64,000 bases of DNA from Duganella zoogloeoides (GTDB taxonomy: Bacteria > Pseudomonadota > Gammaproteobacteria > Burkholderiales > Burkholderiaceae_D): the NCBI RefSeq assembly GCF_034479515.1, contig NZ_CP140152.1:3100001-3164000 (forward strand). The letters are read 5' to 3'. Made by a program: the position numbers and the translations under genes. Positions 26,749-36,500 of this stretch are shown here, piece after piece. Position 1 is the first letter of the stretch, and each line of letters begins with the position of its first letter. The notes beneath the pieces are model-generated. The model searched no databases, was not told the origin of the DNA, and was given only the letters and a program-made list of their open reading frames with translations.

Positions 26749-27897
26749 ATGCCCCGCTTGACCATCCTGTCCGCCATTCTGCTGTGCTGCGCGCTGCCGG
26801 CCATCGCGCAGCGATCACCGGCGCAGCCGGCGCAACCGTCGCAGCAGTCGCAACCAGCGGCCATCGCGCCGCTACCGCCGGCCGACGCCCCCTTGCAATT
26901 GCCCGCCATGCACCTGCACGATCCGTTTATCGTGGCCGACCAGGCCAGCCGCACCTATTACCTGTACACGTCGAATGTGCCGTCCATGTCCGGCGAATGC
27001 GGCGTCGGCGTCATGGCGTACACCAGTACCGACCTCAAACACTGGCGCAAGCCCACTGTGGTGTTCCGGCTGCCGCAAGGCGGCTGGGCCAACGACGGCG
27101 CGTGGGCGCCTGAAGTGCACGCCTGGCAAGGCAAATACTACCTGCTGACCACGATGTACAACGAAAAGCTAACCCTCGATAAGCCATCGGCATCGGGCTG
27201 GAAAGCCTTCAGGCGCGGCACCATCATGGCGGTGGCTGACAGTCCGCAAGGTCCGTTCGTCCCGCTCAATCACGGCGAGCCGGTGGTCCCCAGCGACCTG
27301 ATGACGCTCGACGGCACGCTGCACATCGACCGCGCCGGCAAGCCCTGGTATGTGTACGCGCATGAATGGGTGCAAACGGCCGACGGCACCATCGAAGCGA
27401 TGCCATTGACCAGCGCCCTGAAGCCCGCTGGCGCACCGGTGCTGCTGTTCAAGGCGTCCGAAGCCGACTGGAGCAACGGCCAGAAACCGGTGGACCCCGA
27501 CGGCAAACCCGCCAAGGCGCCCGTGTACGTCACCGACGGCCCGCAACTGTACCCGTCAACCGACGGCAGCCTGCTGATGCTGTGGTCGAGTTACGACAAG
27601 AACGGCTACGTGCAGTCGGTCGCGCGCTCGGCTTCCGGCGACGTGCGCGGGCCGTGGACCCAGCTGCCGCCTATCCTCAAGCGCGATTCCGGTCACGGCA
27701 TGCTGTTCGATACCTTCGACGGCAAGCGCATGCTGGTCGTGCACCGCCCGTTCAAGAACGCCCGCGGCAAGCTCTACGAAGTGCGCGATGCGGGCGGGCG
27801 CATCGAAATCCTGAACCAGCGCGTGGACCTCGACGGCGACCATTTGATGGGGGTGGCGGAGCGGGCGCCGAAGCTGGCGTGTCCGGCGGCGAAGTAG
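26749..27897 (+). CDS. GH43 family glycoside hydrolase (secreted)
   Basis: 382-residue secreted GH43-type five-bladed propeller enzyme. Signal peptide LTILSAILLCCALPAIAQ is followed by a Gln/Pro/Ser-rich linker. The propeller begins LHDPFIVADQ, with Asp as presumptive base, and includes YTSTDLKHWRKP, GAWAPEVHAW and DGTLHIDRAGKPWYVYAH. These motifs fit arabinan- or xylan-type exo-hydrolases of the family. The ATG at 26749 has an AAAGG ribosome site 6 bp away; an alternative in-frame ATG at 26719 overlaps the GH2 stop as TGATG. Coupled to the GH2 gene, it likely acts on the same polysaccharide. Confidence 0.85.
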   Translation: MPRLTILSAILLCCALPAIAQRSPAQPAQPSQQSQPAAIAPLPPADAPLQLPAMHLHDPFIVADQASRTYYLYTSNVPSMSGECGVGVMAYTSTDLKHWRKPTVVFRLPQGGWANDGAWAPEVHAWQGKYYLLTTMYNEKLTLDKPSASGWKAFRRGTIMAVADSPQGPFVPLNHGEPVVPSDLMTLDGTLHIDRAGKPWYVYAHEWVQTADGTIEAMPLTSALKPAGAPVLLFKASEADWSNGQKPVDPDGKPAKAPVYVTDGPQLYPSTDGSLLMLWSSYDKNGYVQSVARSASGDVRGPWTQLPPILKRDSGHGMLFDTFDGKRMLVVHRPFKNARGKLYEVRDAGGRIEILNQRVDLDGDHLMGVAERAPKLACPAAK

Positions 27898-28032
27898 GTC
27901 TGCGTGGCCGGCACGCGTACGCAGCCAAAGCGCGTTCAGTTTCAACTTTTTTATGTTTTCGCTACGTGAATTGGTACGCGCACGAACACACCGAATTCGG
28001 CAGTGCCATTACTCTGAACCCGGAACTTTGAT

Positions 28033-28055
28033 CGGCGCATCGCGCGCCGTTTTTT
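28033..28055 (+). terminator. Rho-independent terminator or attenuator
   Basis: CGGCGC (28033-28038) and GCGCCG (28044-28049) form a 6-bp stem with a 5-nt loop followed directly by six T residues. It lies 136 bp after the GH43 stop and only 21 bp before the esterase ATG. It may therefore end the GH2-GH43 transcript or act as an attenuator in the esterase leader. Confidence 0.65.
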
Positions 28056-28075
28056 AACTTACCGGGAACCCTCCA

Positions 28076-29119
28076 ATGACACGTACCCTGACCCTTTCCG
28101 CAGTAGCCATGGGCGCCCTGCTCTGCGCCAACGCCGCCTTTGCCGCCACCCCGGCCACGCCCCCGAAAGCTGACGCCAGCATGCAGAAAGTGCTCGACGC
28201 GCTTGCCGCGCTTGGCGGCAAGCCGATCGAAACCCTGACGCCGGAAGAAGCGCGCAAGCAGCCGACGCCGGCCGATGCGGTCAAGAAGGTCTTGACCGAC
28301 ATGGGCAAGAGCACCGCGCCGGAGGCAGGCGTCACCGTCAAGCAAATGACCATCAAGGGTCCGGCCGGCGATTTCCCGGTCCATATCTACACGCCCGAAG
28401 GCAAGGGCCCGTTCCCGGTGATGGTGTACTACCACGGCGGCGGCTTCGTGATTGCCGACACCAAGGTCTACGACGCCTCGCCCCGCGCACTGGCCAAGAT
28501 GGCCAAGGCCATCATCGTCTCGGCCGACTATCACCGCGCGCCGGAAAACAAGTTCCCCGCCGCACCTGGCGACGCCTATGCGGCCTATACCTGGACCCTG
28601 GAACACGCCAAGGAATTCAATGGCGACCCGGCCCGGGTAGCGGTTGGCGGCGAGAGCGCGGGCGGCAACCTGGCCACCGTGGTCTCGATCATGGCGCGTG
28701 ACAAGAAGGCCACGCTGCCGGTGCACCAGCTGCTGGTGTACCCGGTGGTGGACAACGACATGACGCGCCCGTCCTACGTGACCAATGCCGCCGCCAAGCC
28801 GCTCAACAAGCCGATGATGGACTGGTTCTTCAAGCACTACGCGGCCGATCCGAAGAGCCCGATGGCGCTGCCGCTCAAGAACGCCGACCTCAAAGGCCTG
28901 CCATCGGCCACCGTGATTGCCGCTGAAATCGATCCGCTGCTGTCCGAAGGCAAGGCCTACGCCGACGCGCTGCAGAAAGCCGGCGTGCCCGTCACCTACA
29001 AGCTGTACAACGGTGTCACCCACGAGTTCTTCGGCATGGGCGCCGTGGTGCCGAAAGCCAAGGACGCCGAGCAATTCGCGGCCGACGCGCTGACCAAGGC
29101 ATTCGCGGCGAAAAAGTAA
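28076..29119 (+). CDS. Alpha/beta hydrolase, HSL-type esterase (exported)
   Basis: 347-residue carboxylester hydrolase of the hormone-sensitive-lipase group with a signal peptide (LSAVAMGALLCANAAFA). The oxyanion motif YYHGGGFV, nucleophile elbow GGESAGG (S194), acid AAEIDPL (D286) and base VTHEFFGMG (H316) make a complete triad. About 70 residues between the signal peptide and the core are helical and lid-like. Beside plant-polysaccharide enzymes, it could remove acetyl groups from glycans, but HSL esterases are broad and the substrate is not shown by sequence. Confidence 0.88.
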   Translation: MTRTLTLSAVAMGALLCANAAFAATPATPPKADASMQKVLDALAALGGKPIETLTPEEARKQPTPADAVKKVLTDMGKSTAPEAGVTVKQMTIKGPAGDFPVHIYTPEGKGPFPVMVYYHGGGFVIADTKVYDASPRALAKMAKAIIVSADYHRAPENKFPAAPGDAYAAYTWTLEHAKEFNGDPARVAVGGESAGGNLATVVSIMARDKKATLPVHQLLVYPVVDNDMTRPSYVTNAAAKPLNKPMMDWFFKHYAADPKSPMALPLKNADLKGLPSATVIAAEIDPLLSEGKAYADALQKAGVPVTYKLYNGVTHEFFGMGAVVPKAKDAEQFAADALTKAFAAKK

Positions 29120-29126
29120 GGCGGAA

Positions 29127-29155
29127 ACCGCAGCCCGGCTATCCTGGGCTGCGGT
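29127..29155 (+). terminator. Hairpin after the esterase gene
   Basis: ACCGCAGCCC (29127-29136) pairs perfectly with GGGCTGCGGT (29146-29155) around a 9-nt loop, starting 8 bp after the esterase stop. There is no T-tract, so it may stabilise the 3' end or act as a weak terminator. Confidence 0.5.
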
Positions 29156-29217
29156 GCAATCATGCGAACCTCGCAGCAAAACTACATTACACTGGTGAAA
29201 AATTACTTGTCCAATGT

Positions 29218-31569
29218 ATGCCGCACAATTCCGATCCGCACGCTGTCGAACTCGGTGATGCCCAGACCATCCTGGACAGCATCACCGACGCTTTTTTTAC
29301 GCTGAACCGCAACTGGGAATTCGCCTATGTCAATCGGCGTACCGAGCAGGTGCTGGGACATGCCGCCAGCGACCTGATCGGACGCAGCATCTGGGAGGTA
29401 TTTCCAGGCACGGTGGGCAGCGAGTTCGAACGCGTGTACCGCGCAGCGGCAAACACGCGCACCGCGGCCAGCTTCCACGCCTATTACCCCGATCATGACC
29501 GCTGGTACGACGTCAACGTCTATCCGGCGGAAGGTGGCTTGTCCATCTATTTCCGCGACATCTCAGAGCGCATGAAGGAAGAAACGCTGCGCCAGGCGTT
29601 GTCGAGCCTGAGCGACGTGCTGCGCAATCTGACCACGCCGGAGGATATCGCCATCAGCGCCGCCGAAGCGCTGGGGCGGGCCGTGGGTGCGAGCCGGGTC
29701 GGTTACGCCACCATTGGCGCCAACGCCGAGACCTTGCACGTCGTACGCGAATGGCAAGCAGACGGCATTGCGCCGCAGGCAGAACAGCTTTCCCTGCGCG
29801 ATGTCGGCATGTACATCGACGATCTTAAACAAGGAAAACTCGTCGCCGTCGACGAGGTGCCGGCACAGGCAAGCACCGCAGCCGCCCTGGTCCACGTTCC
29901 TTTGCTTGAGCGGGGCCGGCTGGTGGCGATTCTTTATGTTAACCACGCAACCGCGCGGCGCTGGACACCGGCAGAACTCGCCTTTATCAGGGAGGTGGCC
30001 GATCGCACCCGCATCGCCAGCGAGCGGCAACGGCACGTGGGCGCGCTGGCGGAACTGGCCGCCGGTTCCGACCGCCGGCGCCGCCTCTACGAGACGTTCC
30101 TGGAGAACTCGCCGGACCTCGCCTATGTGTTCGATCTCGATCACCGTTTTACGTATGCCAACAAGGTGCTGCTGCAGATGTGGCAACGCACCTGGGAAGA
30201 ATCGATCGGCAAGAATTGCCTCGAACTGGGTTACGAACCATGGCATGCGGAGTTGCACGACCGTGAAATCGAGCTGGTGGTGGCGTCCAAACAATCGGTG
30301 CGCGGTGAAGTGCCTTTCGACGGCGGCTTCGGGCGCCGGATTTATGAATACATCTTCGTACCGGTGTTCGGTCCCGACGGCGAAGTGGAAGCCATTGCCG
30401 GCACCACCCGCGATGTGACCGACCGTAAGCAAGCCGAGCAGGCGCTGGAGCAGGCCAGCCAGCGCAAGGATGAATTTCTTGCCATGCTGGCCCACGAATT
30501 GCGCAACCCGCTGGCGCCGATCAGCGCGGCTGCCGAGATGCTCGACCAGTTCGCGTCGGACGAACAGATCAGAAAACGCAGCGCCGGTATCATTCTGCGC
30601 CAGGTAAAACACATGACCGCTCTGGTCGATGACCTGGTGGATGTGTCGCGCGTAACGCAGGGGCTGGTCGATATCGAGAGGGTGCCACTGGACCTGGCGC
30701 CGGTGGTGGACAGCGCGATAGAACAGGTGCGCGCCTTTATCGAATCCCGCCAGCAGCAACTGCGCGTGCGCGTTGCCCCGGCTCCTGTTTTTGTGCTGGG
30801 CGACCATAAACGCCTGGTGCAAATCGTCACCAACCTGCTCGGCAATGCGACCAAGTACACGCCGGCGGGCGGCGCCATCGACATCCACGTGACTGCAACG
30901 CCGGACACCATCACGTTGTCAGTGGAGGACAACGGCATCGGCATGGCGACGGAACTGCAATCGCGGGTGTTCGAGTTGTTCACCCAGGCCAAGCGCACTT
31001 CCGACCGCTCCCAGGGCGGCCTCGGCATCGGCCTGGCCCTGGCGAAAAGCCTGACCGAAATGCACGGCGGGGACATCAGCTGCTTCAGCAACGGGGAAGG
31101 TACCGGCAGCCGCTTCACGGTGACGTTGCCGAAACATATTCCATTGAACGGTGATTCATCTGCCCAGGCCCGAGCGCTTGAACCGTGGCAGCTGCCAGCA
31201 GACGGGCCGTTGCGCATCCTGGTCGTGGACGACAATGAAGACGCCGCCAGCACGCTGGCGCAGTACCTGGAAGCATACGGCCACCAGACCTTCGTGGAAC
31301 ACCTGCCCGGCAGCGCCCTGCTTCGCGCCCAGCTGGAAAAGCCGGACGTCTGCATCCTCGACATCGGTTTGCCGGAAATGGATGGCAACGAGCTGGCGCG
31401 CCGGTTGAGGAGCCAACCGGAGACAAAACATGCGTTGCTGGTCGCCCTGACCGGCTATGCCCAGGAAAAAGACAAGCTGGCGACGCAGGCGGCGGGCTTC
31501 GACCAGTTCTTTTCCAAGCCGCTCGATACCGGAAAATTGCTGGCGCTGCTGCGGCACCGCCGCAGTTAG
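29218..31569 (+). CDS. Soluble hybrid histidine kinase, PAS-GAF-PAS-HisKA-HATPase-REC
   Basis: 783-residue cytoplasmic hybrid kinase with no membrane segment. An N-terminal PAS (ILDSITDAFFTLNRNWEFAY, to about 120), a GAF domain (about 130-265) and a second PAS (YETFLENSPDLAYVFDLDHR) come first. A HisKA domain with phosphoacceptor H426 in MLAHELRNPLAP, an ATPase domain (VEDNGIGMA, GLGIGLALAK) and a C-terminal receiver with phosphoacceptor D715 in CILDIGLPEMDG follow. It should sense a cytoplasmic ligand or redox/light cue and end in phosphotransfer. No cognate response regulator gene is adjacent, so its output is unknown. Confidence 0.93.
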   Translation: MPHNSDPHAVELGDAQTILDSITDAFFTLNRNWEFAYVNRRTEQVLGHAASDLIGRSIWEVFPGTVGSEFERVYRAAANTRTAASFHAYYPDHDRWYDVNVYPAEGGLSIYFRDISERMKEETLRQALSSLSDVLRNLTTPEDIAISAAEALGRAVGASRVGYATIGANAETLHVVREWQADGIAPQAEQLSLRDVGMYIDDLKQGKLVAVDEVPAQASTAAALVHVPLLERGRLVAILYVNHATARRWTPAELAFIREVADRTRIASERQRHVGALAELAAGSDRRRRLYETFLENSPDLAYVFDLDHRFTYANKVLLQMWQRTWEESIGKNCLELGYEPWHAELHDREIELVVASKQSVRGEVPFDGGFGRRIYEYIFVPVFGPDGEVEAIAGTTRDVTDRKQAEQALEQASQRKDEFLAMLAHELRNPLAPISAAAEMLDQFASDEQIRKRSAGIILRQVKHMTALVDDLVDVSRVTQGLVDIERVPLDLAPVVDSAIEQVRAFIESRQQQLRVRVAPAPVFVLGDHKRLVQIVTNLLGNATKYTPAGGAIDIHVTATPDTITLSVEDNGIGMATELQSRVFELFTQAKRTSDRSQGGLGIGLALAKSLTEMHGGDISCFSNGEGTGSRFTVTLPKHIPLNGDSSAQARALEPWQLPADGPLRILVVDDNEDAASTLAQYLEAYGHQTFVEHLPGSALLRAQLEKPDVCILDIGLPEMDGNELARRLRSQPETKHALLVALTGYAQEKDKLATQAAGFDQFFSKPLDTGKLLALLRHRRS

Positions 31570-31601
31570 CACGGTTGGCAGCTGCGCCGATCGCGGTTTT
31601 G

Positions 31602-31979
31602 TCAGCGGGACGCGGAAGGCTGGGTTTTCCCAACCTGCTGACTGGAGATAAGCTGCACGATGCGCGGGGCATCATTACCAACGCACTGCGCCGGCACGAA
31701 CGCCACCTTGTCGCGCTCAGCCAGGAGCATCCCGGCAGGCGCGAGTGCGATCGTATATTTGCGCAGCCGCATGGTGCCGTACTGTACCGCCACGAAGCGG
31801 GTGCCGGCCAGTTGGCCGGCGTCGAGCGCCGCCAGGCAATCGGGCAGCTTTGCGGGACGCTCGCCCTCGGCGTACACCCTGTCGATGTAGCCGTGCCGTT
31901 GGTCAGCGGGGCCGTACGTGGTGCAGCCACTCGTGGCCGCCACTATGGCTACCGCCGCCAATCTGCGTAGTCTGTTCAT
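31602..31979 (-). CDS. Small lipoprotein of unknown function
   Basis: 125-residue protein with a lipoprotein signal peptide (RRLAAVAIVAATSGC) and mature sequence starting CTTYGPADQRHGY. I recognise no domain. The central part (VQYGTMRLRKYTIALAPAG) is predicted beta-rich. It lies 18 bp after the TolC-like gene on the same strand and is probably the last gene of the efflux operon. A role in envelope assembly of that system is only contextual. Confidence 0.6.
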   Translation of the reverse strand: MNRLRRLAAVAIVAATSGCTTYGPADQRHGYIDRVYAEGERPAKLPDCLAALDAGQLAGTRFVAVQYGTMRLRKYTIALAPAGMLLAERDKVAFVPAQCVGNDAPRIVQLISSQQVGKTQPSASR

Positions 31980-31997
31980 GGTCAGTTCCTTTCGATA

Positions 31998-33272
31998 TCA
32001 GTCGATCGTCCACAGCGCGTGGGCATCGAGCTGCACGCGGGCGGCGGCGGCCAGTGCCGCGATTTGGGCGGTTTGCGCGGCCAGCGTGGTGTCGAGCGCC
32101 TGGCGGCGGCTCAGCAGCGCGTCGCTCAGGTTCGCTTCACCGGCCTGCCAGGCGCGCTCCATCAACTGCGCCTGGCGGCCGCTTTGCTGGGCCACCTGGC
32201 GCAGGCTGGTCCAGGCCTGGTACGTGTGACGCTGCGCCGCTACCGCGCGCTGGGCATCAAGCTGCACCCGGGTCTTGACCTGGCTGACCCGCTCTTCCGC
32301 CATGCGTGCGCGCACGGCAGCGGCGTCGCCTTCGGCGGTGCGGGCGGCGCCACCGAGCGGGATCGACAGGCTCACGCCCAGCGTGCGTTCCTGGCCGTCG
32401 CGTTCGCGCGTGCTGCGGATGCCCAGCACCGGATCGGGCATCCGTTCGCTGGCGGCGCGGCGCGCCTTCAATGCCTGGAACTGCGCTTCCACCTCGGCCA
32501 GTTCCAGTTCGTGGTTGTCGTCGGTGATGCGGGCGACCCGCGTTGGCATGTCGTATTGGTCTCCTTGCGGTTCCGGCAGGCGGTCCAGTTGCGGCTGCGG
32601 TAGCTGGCGGTAAGTGGTCGATAGCAGTGCCAGCGCCTGCGCGGCGTCGTGCCGGGCTTGCGCCAGCAGCACTTCGGAGCGGGCCAGCTCGGTTTCGGTC
32701 TGCATCACTTCCAGTGCCGGGCTGTCGCCGGATTTGACGCGCAGCTCGGCGGCCGCTTGCAGCTGCTGTACCAGCGCGTGCTGTTCGGCCAGGCGCTGCA
32801 CGGTGGCGAGCGCGCGCAAGGCGTCGTACCAGTCCTGCATCAGGGTGCGGCATGCTTCGTGCCAGGCGTCGGCGCGTTGGGCCTGCGCCAGCGTCACGCC
32901 TTTCTCGCCGATCTTGCGGTCCTGGTCCGCCTTGCCGAACCAGCGGATGCCGCGCTCCAGGCCCAGTTCCTGTTCCGTGTAGCGCCGCTCGCCCTCCACG
33001 CGGCGCTGCGAGGCGCCTGCGCGGACCGTCCATTCGTGGGTGCCTGCATTGAGCCTGGCCTGTTCGGCGGTGGCCAGTTCCTGTTCCATGGTCCCCAGCC
33101 GCAATGGCGGCAACGACTCCAGCGTGCGGCGTACCGCCTGCTCGGGCGGCAGCGCGTACAGCAGGTCGCCGGCCAGCGGCGAGCCAGTGACCGTACTGTT
33201 GGCGTTGGCCGCATTGGTCACACTGACGAAAAGCGCACAGGCCAGGGCAACCTGCGTAGCCAGCGCCTTCAT
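31998..33272 (-). CDS. TolC/CzcC-family outer-membrane efflux protein
   Basis: 424-residue outer-membrane channel subunit with signal peptide (VALACALFVSVTNAANA) and the two long helical hairpins of the outer membrane efflux protein family (ARLNAGTHEWTVRAGASQRR, SLSIPLGGAARTAEGDAAAV, VQLDAQRAVAAQRHTYQAW). It would form the exit duct for the RND pump encoded upstream. Its ATG at 33272 overlaps the DUF3240 stop in ATGA. Position after the pump gene, rather than first, differs from the classic CzcCBA order. Confidence 0.88.
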   Translation of the reverse strand: MKALATQVALACALFVSVTNAANANSTVTGSPLAGDLLYALPPEQAVRRTLESLPPLRLGTMEQELATAEQARLNAGTHEWTVRAGASQRRVEGERRYTEQELGLERGIRWFGKADQDRKIGEKGVTLAQAQRADAWHEACRTLMQDWYDALRALATVQRLAEQHALVQQLQAAAELRVKSGDSPALEVMQTETELARSEVLLAQARHDAAQALALLSTTYRQLPQPQLDRLPEPQGDQYDMPTRVARITDDNHELELAEVEAQFQALKARRAASERMPDPVLGIRSTRERDGQERTLGVSLSIPLGGAARTAEGDAAAVRARMAEERVSQVKTRVQLDAQRAVAAQRHTYQAWTSLRQVAQQSGRQAQLMERAWQAGEANLSDALLSRRQALDTTLAAQTAQIAALAAAARVQLDAHALWTID

Positions 33273-33586
33273 GCCAGCCTCCCGCTGGCCAGCAAGGGAC
33301 TCATCCAGTAATCGACATCGGGCGCCGGCATCTCGGCGGCCAGCGCCTGGATCAGCAATTGCAGTTCGGCGTACACGCCGGCAATCAGCACCAGCTTGCG
33401 CGCGCTACGGCCCTGCACCAGCTCCATTGCCGATTGCAGCCGTGCGCCCTGCCCCATGCCCTGCGCGGCGATGATGGAAAAACCACCGGCCCACTTCGGA
33501 TGCAGCAGCAAAAAATCGAGGATGTCTTCTTCCAGGCCGACGGGAATGACCAGCGTCAGCAGGGTATCGTTGGTTAAAAATTTCAT
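33269..33586 (-). CDS. DUF3240-family small cytoplasmic protein
   Basis: 105-residue protein without signal peptide matching the DUF3240 pattern (LVIPVGLEEDILDFLLLHP, FSIIAAQGMGQGA, YWMSPLLASGRL). These proteins commonly accompany heavy-metal RND efflux genes and resemble small PII-like ferredoxin-fold regulators. It overlaps both neighbours in ATGA tetranucleotides, showing tight coupling with the pump. Precise function is unknown. Confidence 0.8.
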   Translation of the reverse strand: MKFLTNDTLLTLVIPVGLEEDILDFLLLHPKWAGGFSIIAAQGMGQGARLQSAMELVQGRSARKLVLIAGVYAELQLLIQALAAEMPAPDVDYWMSPLLASGRLA

Positions 33587-36500
33587 TCAGTTTCCAATCG
33601 GGCAGGCATGCCGAAACGGCGGAACAGCAACGGCAGCAAAATCAGCGTCAGCAAGGTGGCGCTGAGCAGGCCGCCGATGACGACGATGGCCAGCGGCTTC
33701 TGGATTTCCGAGCCGGGGCCGGTGGCCAGCAGCAGCGGCACCAGGCCCAGGCCGGTGATACAGGCGGTCATCATCACCGGGCGCAGGCGCCGCAGCGCAC
33801 CCTGGTTGACCACCTCCGCCAGCGGCACGCCCCGCGCCACCATCTGGTTGAAGCACGTGATCATCACCAGGCCATTGAGGACGGCAATGCCCATCAGCGC
33901 GATGAATCCCACCGAGGCCGGCACCGACAGATATTCGCCGGTCACCGCCAGCGCCACCACGCCGCCGATCAGCGCGAACGGAATATTCACGAACACCAGC
34001 ACCGCCTGCCGCACGCTGCCCAGGGTACTGAACAGCAGCAGGAAGATCAGCGCCAGCGCCGCAGGCACCACCACCGCCAGCCGCGCCGCCGCCCGTTGCT
34101 GGTTCTCGAACTGGCCGCCCCACGACAGCCGGTAACCGGCCGGCAGCTTGACCTGCTGCGCCACCGCAGCCTTGGCTTCCTCGACAAAACCGACCAGGTC
34201 GCGGCCACGCACGTTGGCGCGCACCACGGCCAGCCGGCTGCCGTTCTCGCGTTCCACCTTGACCGGGCCATCGACCGCGCGCAGCGCGGCGATCTGGCTC
34301 AATGGCACCGAGTGGCCATCGGCCAGCGGGATGCGCATCTGGCGGAACAGCTCGGGCGACATGCGCAAGTCGTCGCCACCGCGCAGCAGCAGCGGCAGGC
34401 GCTGGGCGCCGTCGATGACGATGCCGGTTGTGCGGCCCTCGATCATGGTGCGCAGGTCGTTCTGCACCTGCTCGGCCGTGAGGTTGAGGCGGCCGGCAGC
34501 CACGCGGTCGATATCGACCAGCATGTACTGCACGCCTTCGTTCTTCACGGTGAGCACGTCTTCGCTGCCGCGCAGTGCCTGCACCACGCCGACAATTTTT
34601 TCGGCCAGCTCGCCCAGTTGGTGCGTGTCCGGACCGAAGATCTTGATGGCCAGGTCGCCGCGTACGCCGGACAGCATTTCCGACGTGCGCATCTCGATCG
34701 GCTGCGTAAAGCTGAAATTGATGCCGGGGAAATCGGCGGTGGCCTGGCGCAGGGCGTCGATCAGGCCTTCCTTGTCGGGGCTGCGCCATTGATCGCGCGG
34801 TTTCAGGACCAGGAAGGAATCGGTTTCGTTGGGGCCCATCGGATCGAGGCCCAGTTCATCGGTACCGAGGCGAGCGACGATGCGCGTCACTTCCGGCACC
34901 TGCTGCAGGATGCGGCGCTGGATCGCCAGGTCCTGGTCGGTCGATTCGGCCAGGCCGATCGACGGCAGCTTCTCCGATTGCATGATCAGGTCGCCCTCTT
35001 CCAGCACCGGCATGAACGATTTGCCGACCACCATGAACAGGCCCACTGCCACCACCAGCGCCGCGCCGGCCGCTGTCATCACCAGCCGCTCGCGCCCCAG
35101 TGCGCGCGTGAGCACTGCCTGGTACACGCCTTCCATCCACACCACGATACGCGGCGCCGGGCCGTGATGGACCTTGAGCAGCAGCGACGACAGCACGGGA
35201 ATCACGGTGAGCGACAGCAGCAGCGAAGCGCCCAGCGCGAAGATGATGGTCATGGCCACCGGCGCGAACATCTTGCCTTCCAGTCCCTGTAACGTCAGCA
35301 GAGGAATGAAGACCACCATGATCACCACCATGCCGGCCGTGACCGGCACGGCCACCTCGCGCACCGCGCGGTAGATCACGTGCAGCCACGACATGCCCGG
35401 CTGCGCCTTGCTGCTGTGCGCTTCGATGTTTTCCACCACCACCACCGCCGCATCGACCAGCATGCCGATGGCAATCGCCAGGCCGCCCAGCGACATCAGG
35501 TTGGCACTGAGGCCGAACTGCCGCATCAGCAGGAAGGTGCCGAGCGCGGACAATGGCAAGATGCACGCCACCACCACCGCCGCGCGCACATTGCCGAGGA
35601 AGATGTACAGCAGCACCACGACCAGCACGGTCGCTTCGAGCAGCGCCTTGCCGACGGTGCCGACCGCGCGCTCCACCAGGTGGCCGCGGTCATAGAAAGT
35701 GTTGATGGTAGTGCCGGCAGGGAGCGTTTTGCCGATGTCGGCCAGCCGCGCACGCACCTGGTCCACCACGTCGAGCGCATTGGCGCCGCGCATGGCCAGC
35801 ACCAGGCCCTGCACCGCCTCGCCGGTACCGTTTTGCGTGACCGTGCCATAGCGCGTCAGCGCGCCGATGCGCACCTGCGCCACCTGGCCTACGGTGACGG
35901 CCACGCCGTCGCGGCTGATGATGGCGATCGCCGCCACGTCGGCCAGGTTGCGCACGCTGGCGTCGCTGCGGATCAGGAACGATTCCTCACCGCTGTTCAG
36001 GCGGCCGGCGCCATCGCTGCGGTTGTTCGCCTGCAGCGCCTGCTCGAGCTGGTCGAGCGACACCTTGCGCGCCGCCAGCGCGGCCAGGTCGGGAATCACC
36101 TCGAAGCTGCGTACTTCGCCGCCCAGCGAGTTGACATCGGCCACGCCGGGAATATTGCGCAGCTGCGGGCGGATGGTCCACTCGAGCAGCGTGCGTTTTT
36201 CCATCAGCGATAGCGGACCGTCGATGGTGAACATGAACACGTCGCCCAGCGGCGTGGTGATCGGCGCCAGGCCGCCGCTGGCCGATGCCGGCAGGTCCTG
36301 CAGCACCGCGGCTAGCCGCTCGGTGGCCTGCTGGCGCGCCCAGTACATATCGGTGCCATCGTCGAAATTGAGCGTGATGTCGGCAATCGCGTACTTCGAT
36401 TGCGAACGCAGCACCGCCTGGTGCGGTATGCCCAGCAGTTCCTGTTCGATCGGCGCGACGATGCGGGTTTCCACTTCCTCCGGCGTCATGCCGGGCGCCT

